Positions 63,814 to 64,000 of a stretch of 64,000 nt of DNA are shown piece by piece. Source of the stretch: Bacteroidota bacterium (GTDB taxonomy: Bacteria; Bacteroidota; Bacteroidia; Cytophagales; Cyclobacteriaceae). Below the pieces are notes generated by a model. That model saw only the letters and a program-made list of their open reading frames with translations. It was not told the origin of the DNA and searched no databases. The stretch spans positions 1 to 64,000 of the forward strand of contig JAJRQT010000181.1 in NCBI GenBank assembly GCA_024280115.1, read 5' to 3'. The translations under genes were made by a program, and so were the position numbers. The first letter of the stretch is position 1, and each line of letters begins with the position of its first letter.

Positions 63814-64000
63814 ATGACAAAGCAAGAAAAAACAGAAGTAATAGGCGAGATAGCTCAAAGATTCAGTGAGAATAAAAATTTTTATTTCGCTAATGCCTCA
63901 GGTCTTTCTGTGGCAGAAATAAATGATTTCAGGAGAATTTGTTTTGAAAAAGGAGTTGAGTATAATGTTTATAAAAATACTCTTATCAAAAAAGCTCTTG
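63814..64000 (+). CDS. rplJ: 50S ribosomal protein L10, N-terminal part only
   Basis: The first 62 codons (MTKQEKTEVIGEIAQRFSEN, then FYFANASGLSVAEINDFRR and VEYNVYKNTLIKKAL) match ribosomal L10 and run off the right edge. It anchors the L7/L12 stalk. Begins one base after the rplA stop, continuing the ribosomal operon. Confidence 0.94.
   Translation, partial: MTKQEKTEVIGEIAQRFSENKNFYFANASGLSVAEINDFRRICFEKGVEYNVYKNTLIKKAL

Overview
The window looks like a chromosomal segment of a free-living Bacteroidota bacterium, most likely order Cytophagales or a relative. Four things in the sequence point there: type IX secretion signals (one type A and one type B C-terminal sorting domain, plus a PorP/SprF-like outer-membrane partner); promoters that fit the Bacteroidota pattern TTTG, 19 to 21 bases, TAnnTTTG, with few Shine-Dalgarno sites; a long NusB and an S16 with a long acidic tail; and the neighbourhood nusB, ytxH, DUF1573, yajC, ybbR, coaE. 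Base composition is AT-rich throughout. I see no phage, integrase, transposase, CRISPR array or plasmid genes.

Layout. 1-2.5 kb (minus): 5' end of sodA, then tadA, a small exported protein and ornithine aminotransferase, probably one transcript from a promoter at about 2.55 kb. 2.8-5.05 kb (plus): rpsP, rimM, trmD. 5.05-16.1 kb: a looser accessory stretch (a basic lipoprotein, small membrane proteins, a thioredoxin-like protein, a membrane-anchored FMN/Fe-S glutamate-synthase-like protein, an SGNH-like protein, a type IX cargo protein, a TonB-dependent receptor, an AlkD-like glycosylase). It has short repeats between genes, including a 94-bp MITE-like element with terminal inverted repeats. 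16.4-19.8 kb: Xaa-Pro aminopeptidase divergent from a MerR regulator with a degenerate B12-type domain, followed by an ECF sigma factor. 20-25.4 kb (minus): a type B sorting-domain adhesin-like protein, PorP/SprF and an OmpA/PD40 protein, apparently a dedicated secretion and anchoring set. 26-34.4 kb: an HD hydrolase, an SdiA-regulated-like protein, PhzF, fabI-ispE, then on the minus strand a nucleotidyltransferase/GHMP-kinase fusion, a nucleoside phosphorylase, trhO and a NeuD-type acetyltransferase. 34.5-38.3 kb (minus): a membrane pyrophosphatase and a Na/Ca-exchanger-family protein. 38.6-44.7 kb (plus): a cytochrome-b5-like protein, an unknown protein, pyrD, ftsK, lolA and pyrF. 44.8-48.1 kb (minus): a lipoprotein with a Cys/His insert, and an ABC exporter. 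48.2-55.4 kb (plus): an amino-acid dehydrogenase, then nusB-ytxH-DUF1573-yajC-ybbR-coaE, an ECF sigma/anti-sigma pair, gmk and nadD. 55.4-57.3 kb (minus): pyrH-frr and a biotin carrier protein. 57.4-59.95 kb: an M1 aminopeptidase. 60-64 kb (plus): tRNA-Tyr, tRNA-Gly, tRNA-Thr, tuf, then tRNA-Trp, secE, nusG, rplK, rplA and the start of rplJ.

How it fits together. Much of the window is housekeeping: translation, tRNA modification, nucleotide, NAD, CoA and isoprenoid synthesis, and cell division. The accessory content is mostly envelope biology (type IX cargo, TonB receptor, lipoproteins) and regulation. I found no convincing wholly new multi-gene system. The best leads are an apparent one-base frame disruption at the end of rpsP, the short mobile-like repeats, the perfect palindrome beside the MerR gene, the Cys/His-rich insert in the lipoprotein at 44.8 kb, the nucleotidyltransferase-GHMP fusion with a changed HxGH motif, and the cytochrome-b5/unknown/pyrD gene set, whose genes all start with non-ATG codons.
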